Assembly (NCBI GenBank): GCA_024401365.1
Contig: JAKSLE010000008.1
Span: forward strand, 62,001 to 126,000
DNA: 64,000 nt
Direction: 5' to 3'
DNA from: Bacteroidales bacterium
GTDB taxonomy: Bacteria; Bacteroidota; Bacteroidia; Bacteroidales; Marinilabiliaceae
This document shows, one piece after another, positions 1 through 8,590 of the stretch; positions within the stretch are counted from its first letter, which is position 1; each line of letters opens with the position of its first letter. Under the pieces are notes generated by a model. The model was not told where the DNA came from and searched no databases. It saw nothing but the letters and a program-made list of their open reading frames with translations. The position numbers and the translations under genes are program-made.

Positions 1-255
1 CTGATGGTACTCTGCCACCTGCTCCAATCTCTTGAAGATCGGCATATCTTCGGTGTTTGTCAGTTGCTGCATGGTTTCCATGTTTTTGAGATTATACATC
101 CAAGTATCTATTTTTGTTCCGGCTTGCAACGGCTCTTCTATGGTCAACGGTATCTGCAGACAGACCATCCGTATCTTATCCGTAAACGGCTTGCTTGTGG
201 CTGTATCTACAAGCTTGACGTCGTGTCTTTGAAATGCGAGACGGGGGAGGTGCAA
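1..255 (-). pseudogene. C-terminal part of Rpn/PD-(D/E)XK-type transposase-like protein, 5'-truncated
   Basis: The minus strand is open in one frame from base 255 to the window edge. The translation contains KIRMVCLQIPL and then IDTWMYNLKNMETMQQL, followed by a charged helix. This resembles the second half of the Rpn/PD-(D/E)XK transposase-like nucleases that are abundant in Bacteroidales (the W-x-Y-x-LKNME segment is typical). Only about 20 residues precede the recognisable part, whereas intact proteins have roughly 150 residues with the nuclease core there. The preceding codon in the same frame is the TAA stop of the sensor kinase, so no room exists for the missing half. I call it a 5'-truncated remnant; its 3' end lies outside the window. 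Family assignment is by motif memory only. Confidence 0.5.
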
Positions 256-2193
256 TTATTTAAGCGTAACAACAAACTCTGTTCCCACCTGCTGTTTGTC
301 GTTGTACTCAACAGTACCTCCTAGGCGCTCTGCGGCGATACGGGCAACTGCCAAGCCTACACCCAAGCCATTGGTATAGGTGTTGCCCTTGAAGAATCTC
401 TCGAAGATCTTTTCTCTAATGCCAGCCTCGATGCCATTGCCAGAGTCCTTCACACTGATGGAGAGTCGCTCCGATTTATCCTTATAGTAATATACCTTGA
501 CAGGCAACTTGCCGTGCTCTACGCCATTGTGAATAAGATTGTACATCAGGGTCTCGAGCGACTGCTCGTGGAGTACCATCTCTACATCATCATCTCCTGT
601 AATATAGATCTCCTCACACTGCATATTCTCGGCTACTCGTGAGCGCACATGCTCCAAGACCTCCTTGATTTTGACCTTCCTTGGGGTGAGGTTGACTATA
701 GTACCCGAGTCGTAGTCGGACAGATAGAGCGTATCGTCTACCAACTTTGTCAGCCTCATGCTGTTGGTCTTGACGAGGCCTGCCAACATCACCTGCTCTG
801 GGTCGTTGGACATGCTGGCTATGACCTCGGAGAAGCCAAGGACGGCGTTGAGCGGGGTATTGATCTCGTGCGTAATACCACGGATGAAGTCGGTCTTCAT
901 CTCATTTACCTGCTGCAAGGTCTTGTTACGGCTCTTGTAGTTGCGTATGACGACAACCATTATGGCTATGACCAAGGCAAGGAGTCCCAAGAGGAGCCAT
1001 GTTCTGACTTTTCTATTCCAGACCACTTGCTCTTCGAGCTGAACATTCTGCTCTGTGAGGCGGCCCAGACCATATTCGGCAGCCATAGCCGAGATGATGC
1101 TCTTCTTGGTAATATCGGTCAGTGAATCATTCAAGGCAGTGTATCTGTTGAGATAGTAGAGTGCCTCCTCGGTATTGCCCATACGTTGGTAGCTCTCGGA
1201 CAACTTACGTGCCTCGACTCTCAAATTGAGATAGTCGTGAGCATTGTCTACATAATCATAAACCTTCTTTGAAAACAAGATTTCGTTGTCTATATCCCCT
1301 ACCAGTTTAGCATAGCTTCTCTCGATGTCGTACAATGGCACTATCTGCTCTATTTCGTTGCCATAGCGGGCATATATGTCGCGTGTCTGAAGAAGATACT
1401 TCTTGAGTATAAGCGAGTCCTTAGGCTCTCGGAAGACCTCTGATGCGCATGTACCCTTGACATTGACAACATTGTAGAGGTCGATAGGTGACCTATGGTT
1501 GCCATTCAAACTTGCATCGGCCAAGGAGTCCAAAGACATAAAGAGAGGCCGGATACCGTAATCGACATTCATGCTACCCATGGTAAATATACTATTGGCA
1601 GCACAGATATTGTACAATGTCCATATCTCCAACTCCTTGAAGAGAGGGAGTGCCTGAGAATAATAATAGTACGCGTCGTTATACAACTCCTCGCCAGTAA
1701 AGAAAAGGGCGAGTGTATAGGCGCTCAATGCTACGCCGTATTTATTGTTTTCGGCAGTAGCCGAATGGTACATATCCTTACCCTGGGAAGAGGCACGTAT
1801 GACATCGCCGCCAAAGAAATCGTTCTCTACGGCATAGAACCAAGCGCTGTAGTAGAGCGACTTATCGGCAAGACGGATAGCGTATTCGCGACTGCGCTGC
1901 GAGTACTCGTATATCTTATCGAACTCGCTATAATCGAGTGAACGCATCTTGATATCGTATACCAAGGCCTTGCGCATATCGTAGAAGGGCGACTTAAAAT
2001 CGACCTCCGCCAGGCTGTCGAGCTCACCAATAGAGGCTATACGCACCTCTCTAGGCTCGTATCTTAAATCCCAGATACGCATGGAGAGTTGGTCTTTGTC
2101 CACTCCATATAAATAATCCACTGCCAATGCCGACTGAACGAAGCCAATCAACATTGCCACAGCGCATATAATTATAGATAACGATCTGTTCAT
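256..2193 (-). CDS. TPR-containing sensor histidine kinase
   Basis: 645-residue membrane histidine kinase. A signal peptide (residues 1-24, ending ALA) precedes a helical TPR-like periplasmic region (about 90-370). A short coiled stretch and one membrane segment (about 399-416) follow. The cytoplasmic part has a HisKA domain with the H box THEINTP (His442 would be phosphorylated) and an HATPase_c domain with an N-box-like IHNGVEHG, DSGNGIE (G1) and GLGVGLA (G2). No response-regulator gene is visible next to it, so the partner is unknown. The layout matches Bacteroidetes TPR-hybrid kinases that lack a fused receiver. It lies downstream of ftsZ but is separated by 321 bp with its own promoter candidate, so it is probably not part of the dcw operon. 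The C-terminus looks complete although a gene remnant abuts its stop codon. Confidence 0.85.
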   Translation of the reverse strand: MNRSLSIIICAVAMLIGFVQSALAVDYLYGVDKDQLSMRIWDLRYEPREVRIASIGELDSLAEVDFKSPFYDMRKALVYDIKMRSLDYSEFDKIYEYSQRSREYAIRLADKSLYYSAWFYAVENDFFGGDVIRASSQGKDMYHSATAENNKYGVALSAYTLALFFTGEELYNDAYYYYSQALPLFKELEIWTLYNICAANSIFTMGSMNVDYGIRPLFMSLDSLADASLNGNHRSPIDLYNVVNVKGTCASEVFREPKDSLILKKYLLQTRDIYARYGNEIEQIVPLYDIERSYAKLVGDIDNEILFSKKVYDYVDNAHDYLNLRVEARKLSESYQRMGNTEEALYYLNRYTALNDSLTDITKKSIISAMAAEYGLGRLTEQNVQLEEQVVWNRKVRTWLLLGLLALVIAIMVVVIRNYKSRNKTLQQVNEMKTDFIRGITHEINTPLNAVLGFSEVIASMSNDPEQVMLAGLVKTNSMRLTKLVDDTLYLSDYDSGTIVNLTPRKVKIKEVLEHVRSRVAENMQCEEIYITGDDDVEMVLHEQSLETLMYNLIHNGVEHGKLPVKVYYYKDKSERLSISVKDSGNGIEAGIREKIFERFFKGNTYTNGLGVGLAVARIAAERLGGTVEYNDKQQVGTEFVVTLK

Positions 2194-2241
2194 TAAAAAA
2201 CGTTTACGAGTATGTGATACGCAGAACTACTCACAACGTTC

Positions 2242-2249
2242 CAAAAATA
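2242..2249 (-). promoter_or_regulatory. Candidate -7 box of the sensor kinase promoter
   Basis: On the minus strand the bases read TATTTTTG, matching the Bacteroidetes -7 consensus TAnnTTTG, about 50 bp upstream of the kinase ATG. No convincing -33 TTG is present at the usual spacing; the region upstream is A/T-rich. Confidence 0.35.
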
Positions 2250-2285
2250 TGTCAAAATGAAAAAAAATGAAAAAAAATGCGCCAC

Positions 2286-2301
2286 TACGTAAATTTACGT
2301 A
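2286..2301. promoter_or_regulatory. Perfect 16-bp palindrome, operator candidate
   Basis: TACGTAAATTTACGTA reads identically on both strands. It lies about 40 bp upstream of the kinase -7 candidate and about 23 bp upstream of a plus-strand TACCTTTG box, the position expected for a dimeric regulator acting on divergent promoters. No matching regulator can be named from the sequence. Confidence 0.4.
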
Positions 2302-2323
2302 ATGTCAGAATTTCAAAGCTCCA

Positions 2324-2485
2324 TACCTTTGCATCTGTAAGGTTGAAGGAGACAACTAGAACAACAGCCTTACGACTATTAATCAGTATGTGAATTGAAC
2401 AACTATACATTTTTCAGATCAACCCCCAACTATGAACTATGGCGTAAAATAAGGCCCGCTTCCCCAGCGAGCCTTATTTGTTTTA
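2324..2485 (+). ncRNA. Putative ~150-nt small RNA with promoter and terminator
   Basis: A plus-strand TACCTTTG (2324-2331) matches TAnnTTTG. About 7 nt downstream starts a segment with no ORF that can fold: GTAAGG (2337-2342) pairs with CCTTAC (2368-2373), enclosing GTTG/CAAC around an AAGGAGA loop. It ends in a strong hairpin, AAATAAGGC (2447-2455) with GCCTTATTT (2471-2479) plus an inner CGCT/AGCG, followed by a U-rich tail. Promoter, structured body and terminator in 160 bp suggest a small RNA antisense-oriented to the flanking genes. The terminator can also serve ftsZ on the other strand, which is the simpler explanation for that part. No known RNA family was recognised. Confidence 0.35.
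2447..2479. terminator. Bidirectional hairpin terminator after ftsZ
   Basis: A nine-base stem AAATAAGGC/GCCTTATTT extends across one mismatch into CGCT/AGCG with a TCCCC loop. It lies 36 bp beyond the ftsZ stop and probably ends the dcw transcript; the T-tract is better on the plus strand. Confidence 0.7.
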
Positions 2486-2514
2486 CTAAGCTAAATATAT
2501 TTGTAATTGAACAA

Positions 2515-3852
2515 CTAGTTCTGCCAACGACTTACAGCGCTTTCGTTCTCGATACGTGAAATAACATCCTCCTTCTCGAGATCGGCAAGAGGGGCGCTAG
2601 TAATCTCCCTGAGCTTAGAGAGGCTGTACTTATTGTCATCCTCCACTGCAGATGTGGTCTGCTTGTAGAGCTTATCCAAGATCTCTTGTGTAGATGATGA
2701 TATTTCGAACTCCACTGTAGGTTCATCATCGAATCCGCGCTCCTCTTCGAGTTGATCGTCATACTGTACCAATGTCTTGACGTCTGGTGTTTTCTGCGCA
2801 TTTGGCTCCAATACACTCTCCTGGAAGCCTGTGGCTACGATAGTGACCTTGAGCGATGTGCCGAGCGATGCATCGTGTACAGAGCCGAACTTAAGCTTAC
2901 CCATACCGGCATTAGGAGCCAAGTCGATAAGGTTGTTGATATACTCTGCCACGCCTGTCACCTCATCCTGAGTTACCTCGTATTCGCCCTCCTCATCACT
3001 CTGGAAGAAGATGATAACATTCTTTGAGCCCTTGATATCGCGGTTGTTGATAATAGGCGAACTCAATGCCTGACGTACTGCCTCCATGGCACGGTTCTCG
3101 CCCGAAGCGACGCCTGTACCGATGAAAGCAACGCCGCTATCGGTCATAAAAGTACGTATATCGGCGAAATCGACATTCATTGCACCCTGCTTGGCAATAA
3201 TCTCCGAGATACCTCGTACGGCACCAGAGAGCACTTGGTCGGACTTAGCGAAAGCCTTAGACAAGCCCAATGAGCCGTACAACTCCTTGAGGCACTCTGA
3301 ATTGAGCACGATAAGCGAATCGACCGACTCTATCATGGCCTTGACACCCTCGTAGGCGATCTTGAGCTTTTCGCCACGCTCATCGAGATAAGGTATAGAT
3401 ACCACACCTACTGTGAGGATATTCATATCCTTGGCAGTCTTGGCAATGATAGGAGCTGCGCCTGTACCTGTACCGCCACCCATACCTGCGGTAACGAAGA
3501 CCATATCGGCGCCGTCGAGCATCTTCTTGATATCTTCCATAGACTCCAATGCGCAATCCTTGCCAACCTCGGGCTTACATCCGGCGCCAAGACCCTTGGT
3601 AAGTTTAGGGCCCAACTGTATCTTATTCTCGATAGGAATAGCCTCAATATGCTTGTAGTCTGTATTACAAACCCAATAATCGACGCCCTCCAACTCCTCG
3701 GGAGCCTCGGCATTTTCATCTACACGAGCTCTGTGGCGATGGCCGAGCTTCATGTACTCTACAGCATTACATCCCGCACCACCTACACCGATAACACGAA
3801 TCTTGGCAGTGCTCTTTATTTCGCTCTCTCCCATTGAATCCTCGATATTCAT
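2515..3852 (-). CDS. ftsZ: Cell division protein FtsZ
   Basis: Tubulin-like GTPase that forms the cytokinetic Z ring. Residues 22-29 GVGGAGCN and the tubulin signature GGGTGTG (about 125-131) form the nucleotide site. The globular core is followed from about residue 345 by a long acidic linker and a short C-terminal segment ending SRWQN. At 445 residues it is slightly longer than typical FtsZ. About 20 extra residues rich in H, R and E (about 35-56) sit between the first glycine loop and the VCNTD strand, where most FtsZ proteins have a short loop. It is the last gene of the dcw operon, 30 bp after ftsA, and is followed by a hairpin terminator. Identification is certain; the role of the insertion is unknown. 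Confidence 0.98.
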   Translation of the reverse strand: MNIEDSMGESEIKSTAKIRVIGVGGAGCNAVEYMKLGHRHRARVDENAEAPEELEGVDYWVCNTDYKHIEAIPIENKIQLGPKLTKGLGAGCKPEVGKDCALESMEDIKKMLDGADMVFVTAGMGGGTGTGAAPIIAKTAKDMNILTVGVVSIPYLDERGEKLKIAYEGVKAMIESVDSLIVLNSECLKELYGSLGLSKAFAKSDQVLSGAVRGISEIIAKQGAMNVDFADIRTFMTDSGVAFIGTGVASGENRAMEAVRQALSSPIINNRDIKGSKNVIIFFQSDEEGEYEVTQDEVTGVAEYINNLIDLAPNAGMGKLKFGSVHDASLGTSLKVTIVATGFQESVLEPNAQKTPDVKTLVQYDDQLEEERGFDDEPTVEFEISSSTQEILDKLYKQTTSAVEDDNKYSLSKLREITSAPLADLEKEDVISRIENESAVSRWQN

Positions 3853-3882
3853 AATGTCCTCCTCTTTATTTGTAAAACAATA

Positions 3883-5217
3883 CTACTTCAAATTATCTTC
3901 CGATACCTCACCGCCACCTGTGAAGATGCTTGTGAGAGTATTCTCAAACTTCTTGAATATACCCTTCCTATCGGTCTTATCATCCTTGATATCGGTTTTT
4001 TCAGGAATTGTGGTCTCGGGTTTCTCCTCCACCACCTCGGTCTCTGGACCAAACAGTTCTCTCTCCTCCTGAACAGGGTTGTTCTTGACATACATGGATG
4101 CCATACCATAGACTGCACTGTAACGCACCAAGTCGTTGTTCTCGACACCTTCGAGTGTTGGCACACACACGACGACCTGCTTAGTCTCGAGACGATCCTT
4201 CAAGACATCGACAAATCCAGCAGTATGAGCGCCACCACCTGTAACATATACCTGTTCCAATGTGGTGAGCATACTACCCTTCTTCAATGCGCTCTCGATA
4301 TATGCGACGAGCTCTCGGAGACGTGCTGTAACGACGAACTTGAGTTTCTTGGTATTGATAGATATCTCGTGTTCGTCCTTGAACTTGATATTAACCTCGG
4401 CTCCTGTCTGTTTTTCCAGTACTCTGATATTCTTCTTGACAAATTCGGCATCCTCTTTAGAGATATTGAACTCCTGAGCGATATCGGATGTGACAAGGTC
4501 GGCGCCTAATGGTATAGATATCTCGTAATTGAGTCGTCCATTCCTATTGTAATATGCCAGATTAGTAACACCTGCACCGAAATCGATCAACAATATGCAC
4601 TTATTGTTATTACCAGGCAGCAAGATACGTCCTTTGGCTGATGCTGTAGGTGAGAACTGATTGAATTTGATTCTTGGCACACAATTGTTGTACACATCCA
4701 GCACTCTTGTAGGTGCCGAAATGGTAAGGAATCGCGCGCTGAAAACCTCGCCAGGAGCGCCAATAGGGTTAACTATATCAAATCCATCCATCTGGTATGA
4801 CAATGGCAGAACTTGGAGCAAAGCCTCATCGCGCTTTGAATTACTGAAGAGATACTCTACACTCTCGACCATAGCCTTGAGGTCCGACTCCTCGACATGG
4901 CCACGGCGGGTAATATCTCTCTCTATCATCTGCGTATTAGACGCCTTGATTGATAAACCATTGACATTTATACAATATACCTTCGATGCCGAAGCAGGCA
5001 TCTTCTTGGGCAATTTCTTTTCAGCACCTAATACCAGATTATTTATAGTACGTTGAACTTCATCTACATTGTAGATCTGTCCACGTCTGACACCATGCGA
5101 CTGACATTCACCTGTATATAATACCTTTAAGCCAAATGGCTGATTTTCGTCTGGCTCTGCCATTAGAATACGACTCTTAGTCGTTCCTAAGTCTATTGAA
5201 TATATTATCGGATTCAT
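3883..5217 (-). CDS. ftsA: Cell division protein FtsA
   Basis: Actin-fold ATPase that tethers FtsZ to the membrane and recruits the divisome. The N-terminus has the phosphate-1 loop SIDLGTTKS (residues 7-15), followed by the SHS2/1C region, the second phosphate loop LIDFGAGVTN and the adenosine motif VTGGGAH. At 444 residues it is of usual length. The C-terminal tail has an acidic/lysine-rich linker and ends near FKKFENTLTSIF, an amphipathic helix that would serve as the membrane-targeting sequence, before a short extra tail. It lies between ftsQ (45 bp upstream) and ftsZ, the standard order. Confidence 0.97.
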   Translation of the reverse strand: MNPIIYSIDLGTTKSRILMAEPDENQPFGLKVLYTGECQSHGVRRGQIYNVDEVQRTINNLVLGAEKKLPKKMPASASKVYCINVNGLSIKASNTQMIERDITRRGHVEESDLKAMVESVEYLFSNSKRDEALLQVLPLSYQMDGFDIVNPIGAPGEVFSARFLTISAPTRVLDVYNNCVPRIKFNQFSPTASAKGRILLPGNNNKCILLIDFGAGVTNLAYYNRNGRLNYEISIPLGADLVTSDIAQEFNISKEDAEFVKKNIRVLEKQTGAEVNIKFKDEHEISINTKKLKFVVTARLRELVAYIESALKKGSMLTTLEQVYVTGGGAHTAGFVDVLKDRLETKQVVVCVPTLEGVENNDLVRYSAVYGMASMYVKNNPVQEERELFGPETEVVEEKPETTIPEKTDIKDDKTDRKGIFKKFENTLTSIFTGGGEVSEDNLK

Positions 5218-5262
5218 CGTAATGCAATGGTTTAAGTTATATTATATTTAATGTCAATTTTC

Positions 5263-6024
5263 TCATTTTCTTGTACATACCACTTGTCCTCGGTATTTAA
5301 GATTAACTTTCTTATATAAATTCCACTCCTTTGGTTTCCATCCCTTGGTATAGAGGCGGTAGAGCAAGTCGAACTTCTCCTCCATTCTGTCTATACCGCC
5401 GAACTCTACTACATGATCTCCTACCCTAGGCACCAAAATGAAGTCGTTCATGCTCTTGACATAAATCTGCTCTATCTGTGCCTTCCAGAAGTCGTCATCA
5501 TCGATATAGCTGCACAATGCAGCCAGTTCCACCCCATCGAGCATAGAGCCTACATTGCCATTGACGATGATGGCGTGTGCCCTGACATCACCTTGCGCCA
5601 CTATACGGAAACCCTCGCTATCCATATAGTACGAGCCATCGCTGGTAAAGACATGCATTATAGGGCGACGTTGCTCAACCTCCAACTTGAGTATTCCGCT
5701 AGGGGTGGTATAGCACTCGCACTTCCTTACGGCAGGCGTACGCTCTATGGATTTCTCTATGGCATCGAGATTGATATCCTTTATAGGCATACCGGACAGA
5801 TCGGGGAACGACCTATTGACTATCTTGCTGAGTTCTGCACCCGAGATCAAGACATCCTTGTCATTGCCCTTGACGCTAGAATCTATGCGCACGCAGGTGA
5901 CAGCTGCATACTCATCAGCTACAAAGCCCATTACTATGGGGTAATAGAGCAGCATGATGAAGAGTGCAGTGAACTGCAACAGTCTGCGAACAACGATTCT
6001 TCTATTTTTACTATCCTTTGCCAC
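5263..6024 (-). CDS. ftsQ: Cell division protein FtsQ
   Basis: Bitopic divisome protein of 253 residues. A basic N-terminus is followed by one membrane helix (about residues 16-36), then a periplasmic POTRA-like region (about 45-120, with RTPAVRKCECYTTPSG and LKLEVEQRRPI) and the FtsQ/DivIB beta domain. Sequence conservation in this family is low; the assignment rests on topology, the POTRA pattern and the position between murC (16 bp upstream) and ftsA. Stop and neighbours are compatible with one transcript. Confidence 0.9.
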   Translation of the reverse strand: MAKDSKNRRIVVRRLLQFTALFIMLLYYPIVMGFVADEYAAVTCVRIDSSVKGNDKDVLISGAELSKIVNRSFPDLSGMPIKDINLDAIEKSIERTPAVRKCECYTTPSGILKLEVEQRRPIMHVFTSDGSYYMDSEGFRIVAQGDVRAHAIIVNGNVGSMLDGVELAALCSYIDDDDFWKAQIEQIYVKSMNDFILVPRVGDHVVEFGGIDRMEEKFDLLYRLYTKGWKPKEWNLYKKVNLKYRGQVVCTRK

Positions 6025-6040
6025 TAAAATCAGACAAATC

Positions 6041-7429
6041 TTATTTTACAAGCTTCTTAAGTTCCTGCTCTAGAGGAGCTACCAAACGGTCGATATCACC
6101 AGCGCCCATTACTACAACTACGTCGACTGGCTCTGATACGATATCTTTTATCAGATTCTCTTTTGTAGTCAACGTAACAGGTACACCCTGCTTAATCTTC
6201 TTAGCCAGCATTTCACTTGTCACGCCCTCTATAGGCAACTCTCTGGCTGGGTAAATATCCAACAGAAATACTCTGTCGGCCAAAGACAATGACTCGGCGA
6301 ACTGATCGGCCAAATCTCTTGTGCGAGTATAAAGATGTGGCTGGAACGCTACAGTAATCTTTCGCTTAGGATAAAGAGCTCTCACCGAAGTAAGCATTGT
6401 CTTTATCTCTGCTGGATGATGTGCGTAATCGTCCAAAAGGACCAACTCTTCGGTACGTATTCTGAAATCGAATCGTCTGCGATTGCCACGGAACGACAAA
6501 AGCGACTTACGAATCTCTTCATCATCGGCACCTGCCAGATAAGTCAACGCTACAGCAGCTACAGCATTCTCCACATTGTGCATGCCAGGCAAACCCATAG
6601 AGAGATTCTTCAGGACTCCCATAGGGGTAGATACTGAGAATTTGTATATACCCTGTGGTGTCAACTGGATACCTGTAGCATAGAAATCGGCATTAGAATC
6701 GGACAACGAATAGGTGAATATATCCACATCTTCATCTACAACCGACTCGTCGAAATCGAGTCCATACTTATATATTACAGAACCTCCGCAAGTAGTCTGC
6801 GATGCAAACTGATGGAATGCCTTGCGCATCTCCTCTACTGTGCCATAGATATCCAGATGGTCGGGATCCATAGCCGTGATAAGTGTGAGGAACGGATGCA
6901 ACTGAAGGAACGAACGATCGTACTCATCAGCCTCTGTTACCACGAAATCGGAATCGGTATCGCTCCAGTAATTGGTATCGTAGTTGGACGACACACCCCC
7001 CAAGAAAGCAGAGCAACCCAGTTGAGAGTTCTTCATGATATGAGCTACCAACGTAGAAGTTGTAGTTTTACCATGCGATCCCGATATACATATAGCATCA
7101 TGGTCCTGAGTTAGTTTGCCTAGCATTACAGCTCGCTTAACTACATCGAAACCATTACTCTTGAAATATGTCAGTATCTTGTTATCGACAGGAATAGCGG
7201 GTGTATAGACTACCGTTGTATTCTCCTTATTCCTGAACGCCTGAGGTATCTCGGCTTCATCGTCAGTAAAGGTTGTCTTGATACCCTCAGACAACATCTC
7301 CTCTATAAGGCGGGAGTTGGTCTTGTCGTATCCTGAGACATTCTTGCCCAACTTATGGTAATGGCGAGCTATGGCACTCATTCCAATGCCACCGATACCT
7401 ACAAAATATATATTGTCTGTCTTTGCCAT
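6041..7429 (-). CDS. murC: UDP-N-acetylmuramate--L-alanine ligase MurC
   Basis: Cytoplasmic Mur ligase that adds L-Ala to UDP-MurNAc with ATP. The N-terminal Rossmann motif GIGGIGMS (residues 12-19) binds the UDP moiety, the ATP loop SGSHGKTTT is at about 115-123, the central-domain EADEYDRSF is present, and the ligase domain has DDYAHHPAEI. 462 residues, normal length. It starts 2 bp from the end of murG and is followed by ftsQ, as in other Bacteroidetes dcw clusters. EADEYD and AHHP distinguish MurC from MurD/E/F. Confidence 0.98.
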   Translation of the reverse strand: MAKTDNIYFVGIGGIGMSAIARHYHKLGKNVSGYDKTNSRLIEEMLSEGIKTTFTDDEAEIPQAFRNKENTTVVYTPAIPVDNKILTYFKSNGFDVVKRAVMLGKLTQDHDAICISGSHGKTTTSTLVAHIMKNSQLGCSAFLGGVSSNYDTNYWSDTDSDFVVTEADEYDRSFLQLHPFLTLITAMDPDHLDIYGTVEEMRKAFHQFASQTTCGGSVIYKYGLDFDESVVDEDVDIFTYSLSDSNADFYATGIQLTPQGIYKFSVSTPMGVLKNLSMGLPGMHNVENAVAAVALTYLAGADDEEIRKSLLSFRGNRRRFDFRIRTEELVLLDDYAHHPAEIKTMLTSVRALYPKRKITVAFQPHLYTRTRDLADQFAESLSLADRVFLLDIYPARELPIEGVTSEMLAKKIKQGVPVTLTTKENLIKDIVSEPVDVVVVMGAGDIDRLVAPLEQELKKLVK

Positions 7430-7431
7430 TA

Positions 7432-8544
7432 TTACTCTGCTAATCTTTTTATCTCCACCAACGAGACTACCTGCTCTGCGATATCGCGAGCCGCATCTGG
7501 ACGTGCAAACTCGAGGATATTCTCACTGAGAGACTTAAGTTTTTCCTTATCGTTGAGTACTTTCTGAGCCGTCTTCAAGAGAGTCTTGGTCTCATCGTCC
7601 CTGACAAGAATAGCTGCACCCTTATCGGACAACGCTCTTGCATTCTTGGTCTGATGGTCCTCGCTCACATTAGGAGAAGGAACAAGGATTGATGGCTTAG
7701 CGAGCAACGACAACTCGGATATACTGCTGGCTCCGGCACGTGATATTACCACATCGGCGATAGCGAATGCCAAATCCATACGCTGAATGAATGCCATGGT
7801 CTTGACGTTAGACTTAGGGTTGGCATCCATCTGCTCCTTGATGGAATCGTAATATATCTTACCTGTCTGCCACAGAAGTTGGCAATCGTCTCCCAAGGTA
7901 TCGATAGATTCGCACAAGCCCTGATTTATCGATCGGGCGCCAAGGCTGCCACCGATGACAAGGATAACCGGCTTGGAGCTATCGAGACCGAAGAACTCAT
8001 ATCCCTCCTCCTTGTTTGTAGCCTTGAGCAACTGCTGGCGTACAGGGTTGCCTGTAAAGATGATCTTCTGTGCCTCGAAGAATCTCTCCATATTGGGGTA
8101 TGCTACACATATCTTGCTTGATTTCTTGGCAAGGATACGGTTTGTGACACCAGGGAACGAGTTCTGCTCCTGCAACAGGCAAGGAACACCCATGCTAGAT
8201 GCACAACGCAATACGGGACCACTGGCATAGCCACCAACACCTACAGCTACATCGGGCTTGAATGTCTTAACAATCTTACGAGCCTGATACATACTAGCCA
8301 TAAGCTTGAATGGAAAAGCCATATTGCGCACTATATTACGCAAGTTTATCTGTCTGTGGAAACCAGCTACAGGCAAACCCTTGATCTCGTAGCCCTCGGC
8401 TGGGACCTTCTCCATCTCCATCTTGCCCTTGGCTCCCACAAAAAGAATCTCTGTTGCGGGATCTGCCTCTCGCAATGCATTTGCTATTGAAATGGCAGGA
8501 AATATATGTCCGCCTGTTCCACCACCGCTGATAATAACTCTCAT
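7432..8544 (-). CDS. murG: UDP-GlcNAc:undecaprenyl-PP-MurNAc-pentapeptide GlcNAc transferase MurG
   Basis: GT28 glycosyltransferase that converts lipid I to lipid II at the inner face of the membrane. The N-terminal loop GGGTGGHIFPA (residues 7-17) is the MurG signature. The second Rossmann domain has VIGGSLGARSIN, and the UDP-GlcNAc-binding region has SRAGASSISEL. At 370 residues it is full length. Upstream ftsW ends 46 bp away; murC follows immediately. Confidence 0.98.
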   Translation of the reverse strand: MRVIISGGGTGGHIFPAISIANALREADPATEILFVGAKGKMEMEKVPAEGYEIKGLPVAGFHRQINLRNIVRNMAFPFKLMASMYQARKIVKTFKPDVAVGVGGYASGPVLRCASSMGVPCLLQEQNSFPGVTNRILAKKSSKICVAYPNMERFFEAQKIIFTGNPVRQQLLKATNKEEGYEFFGLDSSKPVILVIGGSLGARSINQGLCESIDTLGDDCQLLWQTGKIYYDSIKEQMDANPKSNVKTMAFIQRMDLAFAIADVVISRAGASSISELSLLAKPSILVPSPNVSEDHQTKNARALSDKGAAILVRDDETKTLLKTAQKVLNDKEKLKSLSENILEFARPDAARDIAEQVVSLVEIKRLAE

Positions 8545-8590
8545 ATCTAGTCTCGTATTATATTGTACTTCTTGTTTTTACTACCTATTG

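Noticed and set aside
4..324. Plus-strand ORF at the left edge
   Set aside because: Antisense to the transposase-like remnant and the kinase 3' end; no coding signal of its own.
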